64,000 nt of DNA, taken from assembly GCA_963699225.1 (NCBI GenBank), contig OY969423.1:1860001-1924000 (forward strand). The letters are read 5' to 3'. A model generated the notes under the pieces. It searched no databases. It was not told the origin of the DNA and saw only the letters and a program-made list of their open reading frames with translations. This DNA is from VRUE01 sp963699225 (GTDB lineage Bacteria; Actinomycetota; Thermoleophilia; Solirubrobacterales; 70-9). The stretch's first letter is position 1. Every line of letters starts with the position of its first letter. The position numbers were made by a program, and so were the translations under genes. Below are positions 15,220 to 23,734 of the stretch, piece after piece.

Positions 15220-17364
15220 ATGGCGCAGCGCAATCGGCGACGTCAGCGGCGGCGCGGTGGGATCGGGGGCAAGCTGGCCCTGCTCGGCGGCACCCTCTTC
15301 GTCGTCCTCGTCTTTGGCGTCTTCGCGATCGCCTCCTGGGTGCTCGACGTCGCCGCCGACGCACCCTCGCTTGCCGCCTGCAAGCCAGTCGACCGCACGG
15401 GAAACTCAGTGATCTACGCCGGTGACGGCAGCAAGCTGGGGCTGATCGAGTCCGATGAAGCGCGCGACCCGGTCTCGATCGAGCGCATCCCCAAGCAGCT
15501 GCAGCTGGCCACGGTCGCAATCGAGGACCAGCGCTTCTACGAACACGGCGGCGTCGACCCCGAGGGCATCCTCCGCGCCGCGGTGAAGAACCTGGAAGCG
15601 GGCAAGACCGTCGAGGGCGGCTCGACGATCACCCAGCAGCTGGTCCGCAACCTCTGCTTGCGAAACCCCAAGCGCGACCTCAAACGCAAGATCATCGAGG
15701 CGAAGCTGGCGATCGAGTACGCCGAAAAGCACTCGCGCAAGGAAATCCTCGACCAGTACCTCAACACCGCGACCTACGGGACGATCGAAGGGGCGACCAC
15801 GGTGGGGGTGGGCGCGGCGGCGCAGATCTACTTCTCGAAACCAGTCTGGAAGCTCTCGCTCGAACAGGCCGCCCTGCTCGCCGGCCTGCCGCAGGCGCCC
15901 TCCGAGTACAACCCGATCCTCCACCCCGGAGAAGCCCGCCAGCGCCGCAACTCGGTGCTGGCAAAGATGGCCCATCTCGGCTACCTCTCCCCCGCCCGCG
16001 CCCGCGAAGCCGAAGCAAGCGGCCTCGGACTAAACGTCTCCGGCTCCTACTTCGCCCATCGCGAACCCTTCTTCTTCGACTACGTCGAACACGAACTGAT
16101 CGAACGCTACGGCGCTCAAACCGTGCGCGACGGTGGGCTCGAGGCCTACACGACGATCCAGCCGCGGCTGCAGCAAGTCGGCCTGGAAGCGATGCGCTCG
16201 GCGCTGCCCTACTCGACCGACCCCTCCTCGGCGCTGGTCTCGATCGATCCCGACAACGGCGAGATCGAGTCGATGGTCTCCAGCTCGAGCTATGACGCCA
16301 GCCAGTTCAACCTCGCCGCCCAGGGCCACCGCCAGCCCGGCTCGACCTTCAAGGCCTTCGTCCTGACCACGGCGATCAAGCAGGGCATCGACCCCTACAC
16401 GACCTACTACACGTCGAAACCGCTCGACCTCAACCTGCCCAAGTGGGGACATTGGGAAGTGCACACCGCCGACGAGGGATACCTCGGCAACGTCAACCTG
16501 CAGCAGGCGACCGTCGCCTCCGACAACACGGTCTTCGCCCAGCTCGACCTCGACGTCGGCCCGGAACGAGTCGCCGCAACGGCCAAGTCGATGGGGATCA
16601 CCAGCCCGCTCGACGGGATCCCGGCGGAGGGCATTGGCGGCCTCCGCGTCGGCGTCTCACCGCTGGAACTGGCCGATGCCTACGCGACGCTGGCCAACGG
16701 CGGCATCCACCACGACCCGGTCGCGATCAAGCGCATCGTCTTCCCCGGCGGCAAAACCGAGCGCCCCAACCGGGCTCCGCCACGCCGCGTCATCTCCGAA
16801 GCGGTCGCCTATGAGGTGACCCGCCTGCTGCACGACAACATCACCGAAGGCACCGGCACCGCCGCCTACACCGGCTGCCCCGGCCAGGCCGGCAAGACCG
16901 GCACAACCGACCGCGAGACCGACGCCTGGTTCGCCGGCTATCAGCCCAACCTGACCACCGTGGTCTGGGTCGGCTACCCGCAGTCCAACGCGATCGAAAT
17001 GACCAGCGTGCACGGCATCACCGTCTTCGGCGGTACCTTCCCGGCCGAAATCTGGCACTCGCTCTACTCCGGCGCCGAAATCCCCTGCGAGGAATTCGAC
17101 AAGCCCAAGCATCCGATCAGCTGGGCCCCGTTCTTCGGCCAGTTCACCGCCTCGACTCCACGCAGTAAAGGCGCCGGGGGTCCTGGTGGGGCGGCGGAAG
17201 CCGAAGCCGACCGCGCCCGCGAAATCGGCGAAGAAGTCACCGGCGGCTACAACCCCGATGCCTACGCCCCGGGCGCAGGACAGAAGCCGACGCCGGTGCC
17301 TCCTCCCCCACCGGCAGCGAACGTTGGCGGCGGCGGCGCGGCTGAAGAAGCCGGGAGCAAGTAG
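15220..17364 (+). CDS. Class A penicillin-binding protein (glycosyltransferase/transpeptidase)
   Basis: This 714-residue bifunctional enzyme polymerises and cross-links peptidoglycan. A basic cytosolic head (RNRRRQRRRGG) precedes one membrane helix (about 18-43). The GT51 domain shows EDQRFYEHGG (catalytic Glu102) and GGSTITQQL. The transpeptidase shows STFK (nucleophile Ser375), SDN (Ser434) and KTG (Lys559). The C-terminal 80 residues are Gly/Pro/Ala-rich and probably disordered. The start is ATG 15220, 30 nt after the MscS stop, without a strong ribosome site. The following glycosyltransferase begins in the same frame 30 nt after the TAG stop. Confidence 0.95.
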   Translation: MAQRNRRRQRRRGGIGGKLALLGGTLFVVLVFGVFAIASWVLDVAADAPSLAACKPVDRTGNSVIYAGDGSKLGLIESDEARDPVSIERIPKQLQLATVAIEDQRFYEHGGVDPEGILRAAVKNLEAGKTVEGGSTITQQLVRNLCLRNPKRDLKRKIIEAKLAIEYAEKHSRKEILDQYLNTATYGTIEGATTVGVGAAAQIYFSKPVWKLSLEQAALLAGLPQAPSEYNPILHPGEARQRRNSVLAKMAHLGYLSPARAREAEASGLGLNVSGSYFAHREPFFFDYVEHELIERYGAQTVRDGGLEAYTTIQPRLQQVGLEAMRSALPYSTDPSSALVSIDPDNGEIESMVSSSSYDASQFNLAAQGHRQPGSTFKAFVLTTAIKQGIDPYTTYYTSKPLDLNLPKWGHWEVHTADEGYLGNVNLQQATVASDNTVFAQLDLDVGPERVAATAKSMGITSPLDGIPAEGIGGLRVGVSPLELADAYATLANGGIHHDPVAIKRIVFPGGKTERPNRAPPRRVISEAVAYEVTRLLHDNITEGTGTAAYTGCPGQAGKTGTTDRETDAWFAGYQPNLTTVVWVGYPQSNAIEMTSVHGITVFGGTFPAEIWHSLYSGAEIPCEEFDKPKHPISWAPFFGQFTASTPRSKGAGGPGGAAEAEADRAREIGEEVTGGYNPDAYAPGAGQKPTPVPPPPPAANVGGGGAAEEAGSK

Positions 17365-17394
17365 CTGAGCCTCGCGCCGGGGGTTGCCTACGCC

Positions 17395-18456
17395 TTGATG
17401 TGGGGCGGATTCGCCGCCTACCTCGGTGCGCTGGTGGTGGCGCCGCGGCTGGACCGGCGGCGGGTCTGGGCGGCGATCGTCGTGCTCCTCGCCCTCTTCG
17501 CCTGCTTGCCGCCGCTGCTCTCACACGACGTCTACAGCTACGTCGACTACGCCCGGCTCGCGGTCCGGCACGGCCTCGATCCCTACGTCCACGCCCCCCA
17601 GAGCGTCCCGGGAGATCCCGCCTTCCCCCACGTCACCTGGACCGAAACCACCAGCGCCTACGGACCGCTCTTTTCGCTGGCGACCTATCCGCTCGCCTGG
17701 CTGCCCGTCGGCACCGCCGTCTACGTCCTCAAGACGGCATCGGCCGCCTCCGTCCTGGCGATCGCCTACCTCGTCGCACGCCTCGCCCCGGCCCGAGGCA
17801 TCGATCCCACTCGCGCCGCCGCCTTCGTAGCCCTCAACCCGCTGGTGCTCGTCCACGTCGTCGGCGGTCCCCACAACGACGGGCTCGCCGTCCTGTTGAT
17901 GACTCTGGGCGTAGCCGGCATGCTCACCGCCCGCGAGGGTCTCGGCGGCGGCGCTCTTGTTGCGGCCTGCGCAACGAAGGCGACGGCCGCGATCGCCATC
18001 CCTTTCGCCCTGCTCGGATCAGAGCGTCGACCGCGGTTCCTACTCGGCGCCCTCGCGGCATTGGCGCTGGTCGCACTAGCCGCCTATCTCGCCTTCGGCT
18101 GGAACTGGCTGCACGCCTTCACCCTCGCCGGCGAGAACCAGGGCCGCACCAGCCACATGAGCGTCCCGATCACAACTGCCCGCCTCACCGGCCTCGACCC
18201 CGGCTTGGTCCGCGCAGGGTTCCTCGCCCTCTACGCCGTCCTGGTCATCTACCTCCTGCTCTGGACCCACCGCGGCGGCGACTGGCTCCGCGCATCAGCT
18301 TGGGCAACAACGGGATTGCTACTCGCCACTTCCTGGCTGCTGCCGTGGTACCTGCTCTGGCCCCTACCAGCAGCTGCCCTCTCCAGGGACCGCCTGCTCG
18401 AGCTCCTATTGCTGGGATTGACCGCTTACCAGCTCGGAGCTCGCATCCCCCTGTGA
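17395..18456 (+). CDS. GT-C fold membrane glycosyltransferase, mannosyltransferase-like
   Basis: The 353-residue polytopic protein has about ten to eleven membrane segments. The first loop carries the acidic GT-C signature (LLSHDVYSYVDYARLAVRHG, about 42-61), and AYGPLFSL and GGPHNDGLAVLL recall polyprenol-phosphate-dependent mannosyltransferases of actinobacteria (MptA/MptB or GT87 type). The donor would be a polyprenyl-phosphate sugar and the acceptor an envelope glycan; neither can be read from the sequence. The start is TTG 17395 or ATG 17398. Its last 51 bp overlap the 3' end of the convergent gene at 18406. Confidence 0.8.
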   Translation: MMWGGFAAYLGALVVAPRLDRRRVWAAIVVLLALFACLPPLLSHDVYSYVDYARLAVRHGLDPYVHAPQSVPGDPAFPHVTWTETTSAYGPLFSLATYPLAWLPVGTAVYVLKTASAASVLAIAYLVARLAPARGIDPTRAAAFVALNPLVLVHVVGGPHNDGLAVLLMTLGVAGMLTAREGLGGGALVAACATKATAAIAIPFALLGSERRPRFLLGALAALALVALAAYLAFGWNWLHAFTLAGENQGRTSHMSVPITTARLTGLDPGLVRAGFLALYAVLVIYLLLWTHRGGDWLRASAWATTGLLLATSWLLPWYLLWPLPAAALSRDRLLELLLLGLTAYQLGARIPL

Positions 18457-19512
18457 GGCCGCCTCTTCCTCCTCAGGGGAGGCGTGAATCACTCCGGTAT
18501 GTATCGACCATCCCTCCCTGCGACCCAGCGCAGTCACGATCCCCACATAGAGAACCTCGACAACGGTCTGCACACCGCGAACCACAATCGCAATCAACGA
18601 GGCCACCGCGAAGCTATCCCCCGGCGCCGCGACCTTGAAGGACCAGGCGAAGGCCGCATCGCGGATCCCGAGGCCGGCGGGAGCGACCAGGGTGGCCAGG
18701 GCCGCCACGTAGCCAAAGGCCTGGGCCGCGCCAGCGACGAATATCTGGCTGGGCGGGATCGAGCTGACCGAGCGGGCGACGCAGTAGATGCCGACGGCGA
18801 TCACGCCCCAGTTGAGGACGTAGAAGGCCATCACCGCGATCACCCCGCCCAGCGACATCACCTCGGGCAACGGCTCGCGGCCGAAGGCGCGCAGCACCCG
18901 ATCAGCCAGCGGCCCGAAGACGCGCGGGTGCAGGAGCACGACCAGCAGCGGGATCAGCAGCAGGATCCCCCAGCGCAGCGGCTGCCCCTGCAGGTCGGGA
19001 TGGACGATCAGGAAGTAGGCGGCGACGACGATCGCCGAGGTCGCCTGCAGCGCCTGTTCGTAGACGATGCTGGCGACCGTCAGCCGCCGCGGCACTCCGG
19101 CGCGCTCGGAGAGCAGCACCCGGCCCAGTACATAGAGGACGCTGCCGGGGACGTAGCGGGCGAGCAGCGGCTGGCCCCAGGCGACCTGCGCCCGCCCCGC
19201 CCCCAGCTTGTAGCCGAGGAAGCGCAGGATCAGGTCCCAGCCGACCGCGTTGAGCGCGTAGAAGATCGGCAGGATGACAAAGGCTGGGATCAGCCAGAGG
19301 ACGTGGAAGTGGACGCCCTTGTCCTGGATCTCGGCCCACTGGTCGACGACGGTGAGAACGAGGAAGCCGAAGACGACGACGGCGATGCCGAGCTGGATCG
19401 CCAGCCGCACGCGTTTGCTGCGCGGCGGCTTGGTTCCGAATTTCGCCCCGGCCTCGCCGATGCGGTGTAGAAGGGGCTGACGGCGCTCCACGTGGGGTCG
19501 GACCTTAGTCAC
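18406..19512 (-). CDS. LPG-synthase-like (UPF0104) integral membrane protein
   Basis: About 368 residues with eight or so membrane helices in the pattern of the lysylphosphatidylglycerol synthase membrane domain (UPF0104/AglD-like): WDLILRFLGYKLGAGRAQVA, LLARYVPGSVLYVLGR and LATLVAPAGLGIRDA are the typical conserved pieces. There is no soluble aminoacyl-transferase domain, so it is a flippase-like or transport domain alone. The start is uncertain: GTG 19512 or GTG 19491, since further upstream the frame runs into thiL, which diverges. The acidic C-terminal tail (SPEEEEAASQGD) overlaps the convergent glycosyltransferase gene, suggesting a linked envelope role (inference). Confidence 0.8.
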   Translation of the reverse strand: MTKVRPHVERRQPLLHRIGEAGAKFGTKPPRSKRVRLAIQLGIAVVVFGFLVLTVVDQWAEIQDKGVHFHVLWLIPAFVILPIFYALNAVGWDLILRFLGYKLGAGRAQVAWGQPLLARYVPGSVLYVLGRVLLSERAGVPRRLTVASIVYEQALQATSAIVVAAYFLIVHPDLQGQPLRWGILLLIPLLVVLLHPRVFGPLADRVLRAFGREPLPEVMSLGGVIAVMAFYVLNWGVIAVGIYCVARSVSSIPPSQIFVAGAAQAFGYVAALATLVAPAGLGIRDAAFAWSFKVAAPGDSFAVASLIAIVVRGVQTVVEVLYVGIVTALGRREGWSIHTGVIHASPEEEEAASQGDASSELVSGQSQQ

Positions 19513-19532
19513 GGGAGAGGCTGGGAGGGACA

Positions 19533-20504
19533 ATGGTGCGCATGGGCGAGTTCGAGCTCCTGGCACGAATACGTGAACGGCTACCCGCGAGCGGGCCCCG
19601 TACGCATCTCGGCAGCGGCGACGACGCGGCGGTCACGGTCCCGAGTGGCGCGACGGCGACGTCGGTCGACGCCCTCGTCGACGGCGTGCACTTCCGGCGC
19701 GGCCTCGCCACTCCCAGGCAAATCGGCCACAAGGCCCTTGCCACCGCTCTCTCCGATCTTGCCGCGATGGGAGCCGAGGCCGGAGAGGCCTACGTCGTCC
19801 TCGGCCTCCCGCCTGACCTCGCCGAGGAGGAATGCATCGAGCTGCTCGATGGCATGGTCGAGCTCGCCGGCGAGACTGGCACCGAGCTCGCTGGCGGCGA
19901 CCTCACCCGCTCCGACCAGCTCTTCCTCGCGATCACCGTGGTCGGCCATGCGTCCGATCCAGAGGCGCTCGTGCAACGCGCCGGTGCCCAAGCAGGCGAC
20001 GCACTGGTGCTGACCGGCGAAATCGGAGGCGCCGTCGCTGGTCTCGAGTTGCTCGAGCAGCAACGCGCCGACGCCGACGCCACCTTGGTCGAGCGCCAAC
20101 TCGAGCCGACGCCGCGGCTCGCGGCCGGACGGGCCCTCGCGCTGGCGGGGGCGACGGCGATGATTGACCTCAGCGACGGGCTCGGTGCCGATGCGCACCA
20201 CCTAGCGCAGGCAAGCGGCGTCAAGCTCGGGATCGAGGCCGCGGCGGTGCCGCTGGCGCCCGCCGCCGTTGCCCTGAGCGAGGCCACGGGGCGCGAGCCT
20301 TGGTGGTTGCTCGGCAGCGGCGAGGATTACGAGCTGCTGGCCTGTGTTCCGCCGGCGCAGCTAGAGCGAGCGACAGCTGAGGTGTTGCGCAAGGGGAGCA
20401 CCACGCTTACGCAGGTAGGCGAGGTTCAAGCCGGATCTGGGGTCGAGATCAGGCTGCCCGGTGGCCGACTTCTGGAGCCGGAGGGATTCGACCAGCTCGC
20501 ATGA
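19533..20504 (+). CDS. thiL: Thiamine-monophosphate kinase
   Basis: ThiL phosphorylates thiamine monophosphate to thiamine diphosphate with ATP. The 323-residue length is normal. Family marks are GSGDDAAV (about 25-32), the metal-binding SVDALVDGVHF, KALATALSDLAAMGAE, ELAGGDLTRSD and the C-terminal MIDLSDGLGAD and LGSGEDYELL. GGGAGG sits 5 nt before ATG 19533. The gene stands alone, divergent from the membrane protein; its 3' end overlaps a small opposite ORF. No TPP riboswitch was seen upstream. Confidence 0.95.
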   Translation: MVRMGEFELLARIRERLPASGPRTHLGSGDDAAVTVPSGATATSVDALVDGVHFRRGLATPRQIGHKALATALSDLAAMGAEAGEAYVVLGLPPDLAEEECIELLDGMVELAGETGTELAGGDLTRSDQLFLAITVVGHASDPEALVQRAGAQAGDALVLTGEIGGAVAGLELLEQQRADADATLVERQLEPTPRLAAGRALALAGATAMIDLSDGLGADAHHLAQASGVKLGIEAAAVPLAPAAVALSEATGREPWWLLGSGEDYELLACVPPAQLERATAEVLRKGSTTLTQVGEVQAGSGVEIRLPGGRLLEPEGFDQLA

Positions 20505-20637
20505 AGCTCTCGCTGGTGAGCAGTTCCCTGACGCCGCGCCGCTGCAGCATCGCTGCGGCGACCAGCGAGGGCTCGGGCTTGTAGTGCCCAGTCTCGACGA
20601 GGCTCTTCAACTGTCGTGGTTGCATCCTGCGCTTCAT
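20449..20637 (-). CDS. Small conserved-looking protein, weakly FlgM-like, unknown function
   Basis: A 62-residue frame on the minus strand overlaps the thiL 3' end by 56 bp. The segment LKSLVETGHYKPEPSLVAAA followed by MLQRRGVRELL has the rhythm of a small helical regulator such as the FlgM C-terminus, but the match is by eye and weak. AGAGAG stands before ATG 20637, and a second ATG four codons on (20625) follows GCGCAGG. Codon use in the part outside thiL is normal for the window. No flagellar genes are nearby. It may instead be spurious. Confidence 0.4.
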   Translation of the reverse strand: MKRRMQPRQLKSLVETGHYKPEPSLVAAAMLQRRGVRELLTSESFMRAGRIPPAPEVGHRAA

Positions 20638-20756
20638 ATCGGCTCTCTACCCAGCAACCTTAGTACTTGGTACTCGCACATCTGTCCATCTGCTGATCCT
20701 CTGAAAGCTTTCGCCCCCGCAATATGCGGAGTTTGCACGGGGAATATCCTCTGTCC

Positions 20757-21452
20757 ATGCCAAACGGTTCCACGCGCATCCTCCTGGTCGACGACGAGCA
20801 GTCCATACAGACGCTGCTCAGCTACCCGCTGCGCAAGGACGGCTACCACGTAACCTCCGCCCAGGACGGCCGCGAAGCGCTGCAGCGCTTCGAGGAGGCA
20901 CGCTTCGACCTGGTCATTCTCGACCTGATGCTGCCCAAGCTCGACGGTGTCGAAGTCTGCCGCGAACTGCGCTCGCGCAGCCAGGTGCCGATCATCATGC
21001 TCACCGCCAAGGGCTCGGAGACCGACAAGGTCGCCGGCCTCGAGGTCGGCGCCGACGACTACATAACCAAGCCTTTCTCGATGCGCGAGTTCCGCAGCCG
21101 GGTGAAGGCTGCGCTGCGCCGCTCACGGATGAGCGGGCAACCGACCGAGGAGGGCGCGATCGACCACGGCGACCTCGTCATCGACTTCGAGCGGCGCATG
21201 GTCACGTTGCGCGAGGAGGAGGTCAAGGTCACCTACGTCGAGTTCGAGATCCTCGGCGCGCTCGCCCGCTCTCCCGGCCGCGTGCTCAGCCGCGAGACCC
21301 TGCTCGAGCATGTCTGGGGCGACTCCGAGTACCGCGACCCGCGCACGGTCGACGTCCACATCCGCCACCTGCGCGAGAAGCTCGAGAGCGACCCGAAGGA
21401 CCCCGAGTTCCTCTTCACCGTGCGCGGCGTCGGCTACCGCTTCCGCGAGTAA
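20757..21452 (+). CDS. OmpR/PhoB-family response regulator
   Basis: The 231-residue regulator has a receiver domain (1-120) with the acidic pair DDE (12-14), phosphoacceptor Asp56 (LVILDLMLPKLDG), the TAK switch and KPF, and a C-terminal winged-helix domain (about 135-230; VLSRETLLEHVWGD, RTVDVHIRHLREKLE, VRGVGYRF). Its partner histidine kinase begins 9 nt downstream and an HtrA-like protease follows, which suggests envelope-stress sensing. I chose ATG 20757; an in-frame ATG at 20724 adds 11 unlikely residues. A small inverted repeat, AGTACttgGTACT (20662-20674), upstream may be an operator. Confidence 0.95.
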   Translation: MPNGSTRILLVDDEQSIQTLLSYPLRKDGYHVTSAQDGREALQRFEEARFDLVILDLMLPKLDGVEVCRELRSRSQVPIIMLTAKGSETDKVAGLEVGADDYITKPFSMREFRSRVKAALRRSRMSGQPTEEGAIDHGDLVIDFERRMVTLREEEVKVTYVEFEILGALARSPGRVLSRETLLEHVWGDSEYRDPRTVDVHIRHLREKLESDPKDPEFLFTVRGVGYRFRE

Positions 21453-21461
21453 GGCACCCAT

Positions 21462-22532
21462 ATGCAGCGGTTCAGGCCCCCCAACCTGGGCAACCGGATC
21501 ACCCTGATCGCGATCGGGATCGCGGTCGGCACGACGCTCCTGATCTACGTCTACACGGTCGCGATCGGCGGCGCCGCCAGCGGAATGGGCAGCGTCAAAG
21601 GGCAGATCCTGATCGGCGGCCTGCTCGCCCTGCTGATCTCCACCGGGATCGGCATCTACTACGCCCGCCTTGCCGGCTCCAACATCCGCAGGCTCGAGGA
21701 TGCCGCTCGCAAAGTCGCCGACGGCAACTTCGAAACGCCGATCCCGATCTCCGCCGCCGGTCAGCTCGGTCAGCTCGCCCGCACCTTCAATGAGATGCAG
21801 CGGCGCCTTGCCGAGCTCGACAGCGCCCGCAAGCAGTTCATCGCCAACGCCTCGCACGAGCTGCGCACGCCGATCTTCAGCCTCGGCGGCTTCGTCGAAC
21901 TGCTCGAGGAGGAGGACCCGAGCCCCGAGGAGCGGGCCGAGTTCGTGCGCACGATGCGCGAACAGATCGTCCGCCTGACCAAGCTGACCGCCGACCTGCT
22001 TGACCTCTCCCAGCTCGACGCCGGCGCCGTGGCGATGAAGAGTCGCGACGTCGACCTCGGCTCGCTGGCCCGCGAAGTGGCGCGCGAGTTCGGTCCCCGC
22101 GCCGACCGGCGGGGCTCGCGACTGGAGCTGCGCACGCCCGACCTGCCGGTGATCGCCAGCGCCGACCCCGACCGCGTGCGCCAAGTCATCCGTATCCTGC
22201 TCGACAACGCCCTCACGCACACGCCTGAGGGAACCAAGGTGACCGTGACCACCTATTCCGTCAACCGCCGCGCTGAGCTGACCGTCTCCGACGACGGTCC
22301 CGGCATCCCGCGCCGCGTCCACAGCCGCATCTTCGAGCGCTTCTATACCGCCGACTCGGCCGGCGGCTCCGGGCTCGGCCTGGCGATTGCCCGCGAGCTC
22401 GCCCAGCGCATGGAAGGCCGCGTCGCGATCGCCTCCAGCAAGCGCTTTACCGCCTTCACACTCGATCTGCCGCGCTCACGCGCAGTGGTGGCCGAGCCGA
22501 CGCCGGCGGCCGCGCACAAGGCCACCGCGTGA
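21462..22532 (+). CDS. Sensor histidine kinase
   Basis: This 356-residue kinase has two membrane helices (about 12-34 and 47-67) with only a very short extracellular loop, then a HAMP linker (68-122), a HisKA domain with phosphoacceptor His132 (SHELRTPIFS), and a HATPase domain with the N box (LLDNALTHTPEG), DDGPGIP, FERFY and GSGLGLAIA. The tiny outer loop suggests that it senses the membrane or a partner rather than a soluble ligand. It follows its response regulator and its last 4 bp overlap the GTG start of the HtrA-like protease, so the three form one operon. Confidence 0.95.
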   Translation: MQRFRPPNLGNRITLIAIGIAVGTTLLIYVYTVAIGGAASGMGSVKGQILIGGLLALLISTGIGIYYARLAGSNIRRLEDAARKVADGNFETPIPISAAGQLGQLARTFNEMQRRLAELDSARKQFIANASHELRTPIFSLGGFVELLEEEDPSPEERAEFVRTMREQIVRLTKLTADLLDLSQLDAGAVAMKSRDVDLGSLAREVAREFGPRADRRGSRLELRTPDLPVIASADPDRVRQVIRILLDNALTHTPEGTKVTVTTYSVNRRAELTVSDDGPGIPRRVHSRIFERFYTADSAGGSGLGLAIARELAQRMEGRVAIASSKRFTAFTLDLPRSRAVVAEPTPAAAHKATA

Positions 22533-23698
22533 AAGGCGCGACGCAAAGTCCCTCGATTGGGGGGACAAAACGTTGCGGTCTAGCGCTCGCAGCGCTGCTG
22601 AGCGCCCTGGCAATCGCCGGCTGTGGCGGAGGCGGAGGCGGGGACTCCGCAACTCAGACGACCACCGTCACCCAAGCGACGCCGCAGGTGGCCGTGCAGA
22701 CCGCCGAGCACGGCTTCGATGCGGCGCGGGTCTTCCGCGAAGCCTCGCCGGGCGTGGTCACGATTCGCTCGATCTTCCGCGGCGGCGGTGGCGCCGCGGA
22801 GGGCTCGGGCTTCGTGCTCGACAGCAAGGGCCACATCGTCACCAACGCCCACGTCGTTACCGATGAATCGACCGGCGAGCGCAAGGCCGCCAAGGAAGTC
22901 TTCATCGAGTTCCCCGACCGCAACATCGTGCCGGCGAAAATCGTCGGCTTTGACCCCTTTGCCGACGTCGCCTTGCTGGAAGTCAAGCCCGACGGCTTCG
23001 AACTGCACCCGCTCAAGCTGGGCGATGACAACGACCTCGTCGTCGGCCAGCCGGTGGCGGCGATCGGCAGCCCCTTTGGCGAGCAGCAATCGCTCTCGGT
23101 GGGGGTCGTCTCGGCGACCGATCGCTCGGTCGAATCGCTGACCAAGTTCCAGATCGAGGGCGCGATCCAGACCGATGCCTCGATCAATCCCGGCAACTCC
23201 GGTGGGCCACTGCTCGACGCCGGCGCCCGCGTGCTCGGCATCAACGAGCAGATCGAGACCGACTCGGGCTCCAACTCCGGCGTCGGCTTCGCCGTGCCGG
23301 TCTCCGCGATCAAGCGCTCCATAGCCCAGCTGGAAGAAAAGGGCGAAGCCGAATACGCCTACATCGGCGTCGCCACCCAGCCGGTCTACCCTCAGCTCGC
23401 CGACAAGCTCGGCCTCGACACCGACCACGGCGCCCTGCTCTCCGAAGTCGTGCCGGGCGGCCCCGCCGACAAGGCGGGGCTGAAGGGTCCCGACGGCAAA
23501 CTCACCTTCCAAGCGACGCCCTATGAAACGGGCGGCGACGTGATCCTCGCGATCGAAGGCCACCCGGTGGTGCAGCCCGATGACCTCGCCCGTTATATCG
23601 CTGCCTACAGGCCCGGCCAGAGTGTCCGGCTCGAGATCCTGCGCGACAACAAGCGCGAAGAGGTCAGTGTGACATTGGGCAAACGACCGCAGGGCTAA
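22529..23698 (+). CDS. HtrA/DegP-like S1C serine protease, lipoprotein, with PDZ domain
   Basis: The 389-residue protein starts with GTG 22529 and has a lipoprotein signal (LALAALLSALAIAGC, lipid-modified Cys32), a Gly/Thr linker, a trypsin-like domain with catalytic His108 (VTNAHVV), Asp146 (ADVALLEV) and Ser224 (GNSGGPLL), and a C-terminal PDZ domain (about 270-385). It would degrade or chaperone misfolded proteins on the outer face of the membrane. The GTGA overlap with the kinase gene ties its expression to the two-component system, as in other actinobacterial envelope-stress operons. Confidence 0.95.
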   Translation: MKGATQSPSIGGTKRCGLALAALLSALAIAGCGGGGGGDSATQTTTVTQATPQVAVQTAEHGFDAARVFREASPGVVTIRSIFRGGGGAAEGSGFVLDSKGHIVTNAHVVTDESTGERKAAKEVFIEFPDRNIVPAKIVGFDPFADVALLEVKPDGFELHPLKLGDDNDLVVGQPVAAIGSPFGEQQSLSVGVVSATDRSVESLTKFQIEGAIQTDASINPGNSGGPLLDAGARVLGINEQIETDSGSNSGVGFAVPVSAIKRSIAQLEEKGEAEYAYIGVATQPVYPQLADKLGLDTDHGALLSEVVPGGPADKAGLKGPDGKLTFQATPYETGGDVILAIEGHPVVQPDDLARYIAAYRPGQSVRLEILRDNKREEVSVTLGKRPQG

Positions 23699-23734
23699 AG
23701 CACGGGCGACCGCCGGGCGATGTAGAACTCCCCG

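Noticed and set aside
15220..18456. PBP and glycosyltransferase as one fused gene
   Set aside because: They share a reading frame, but a TAG stop separates them and the second has its own start; no evidence of readthrough.
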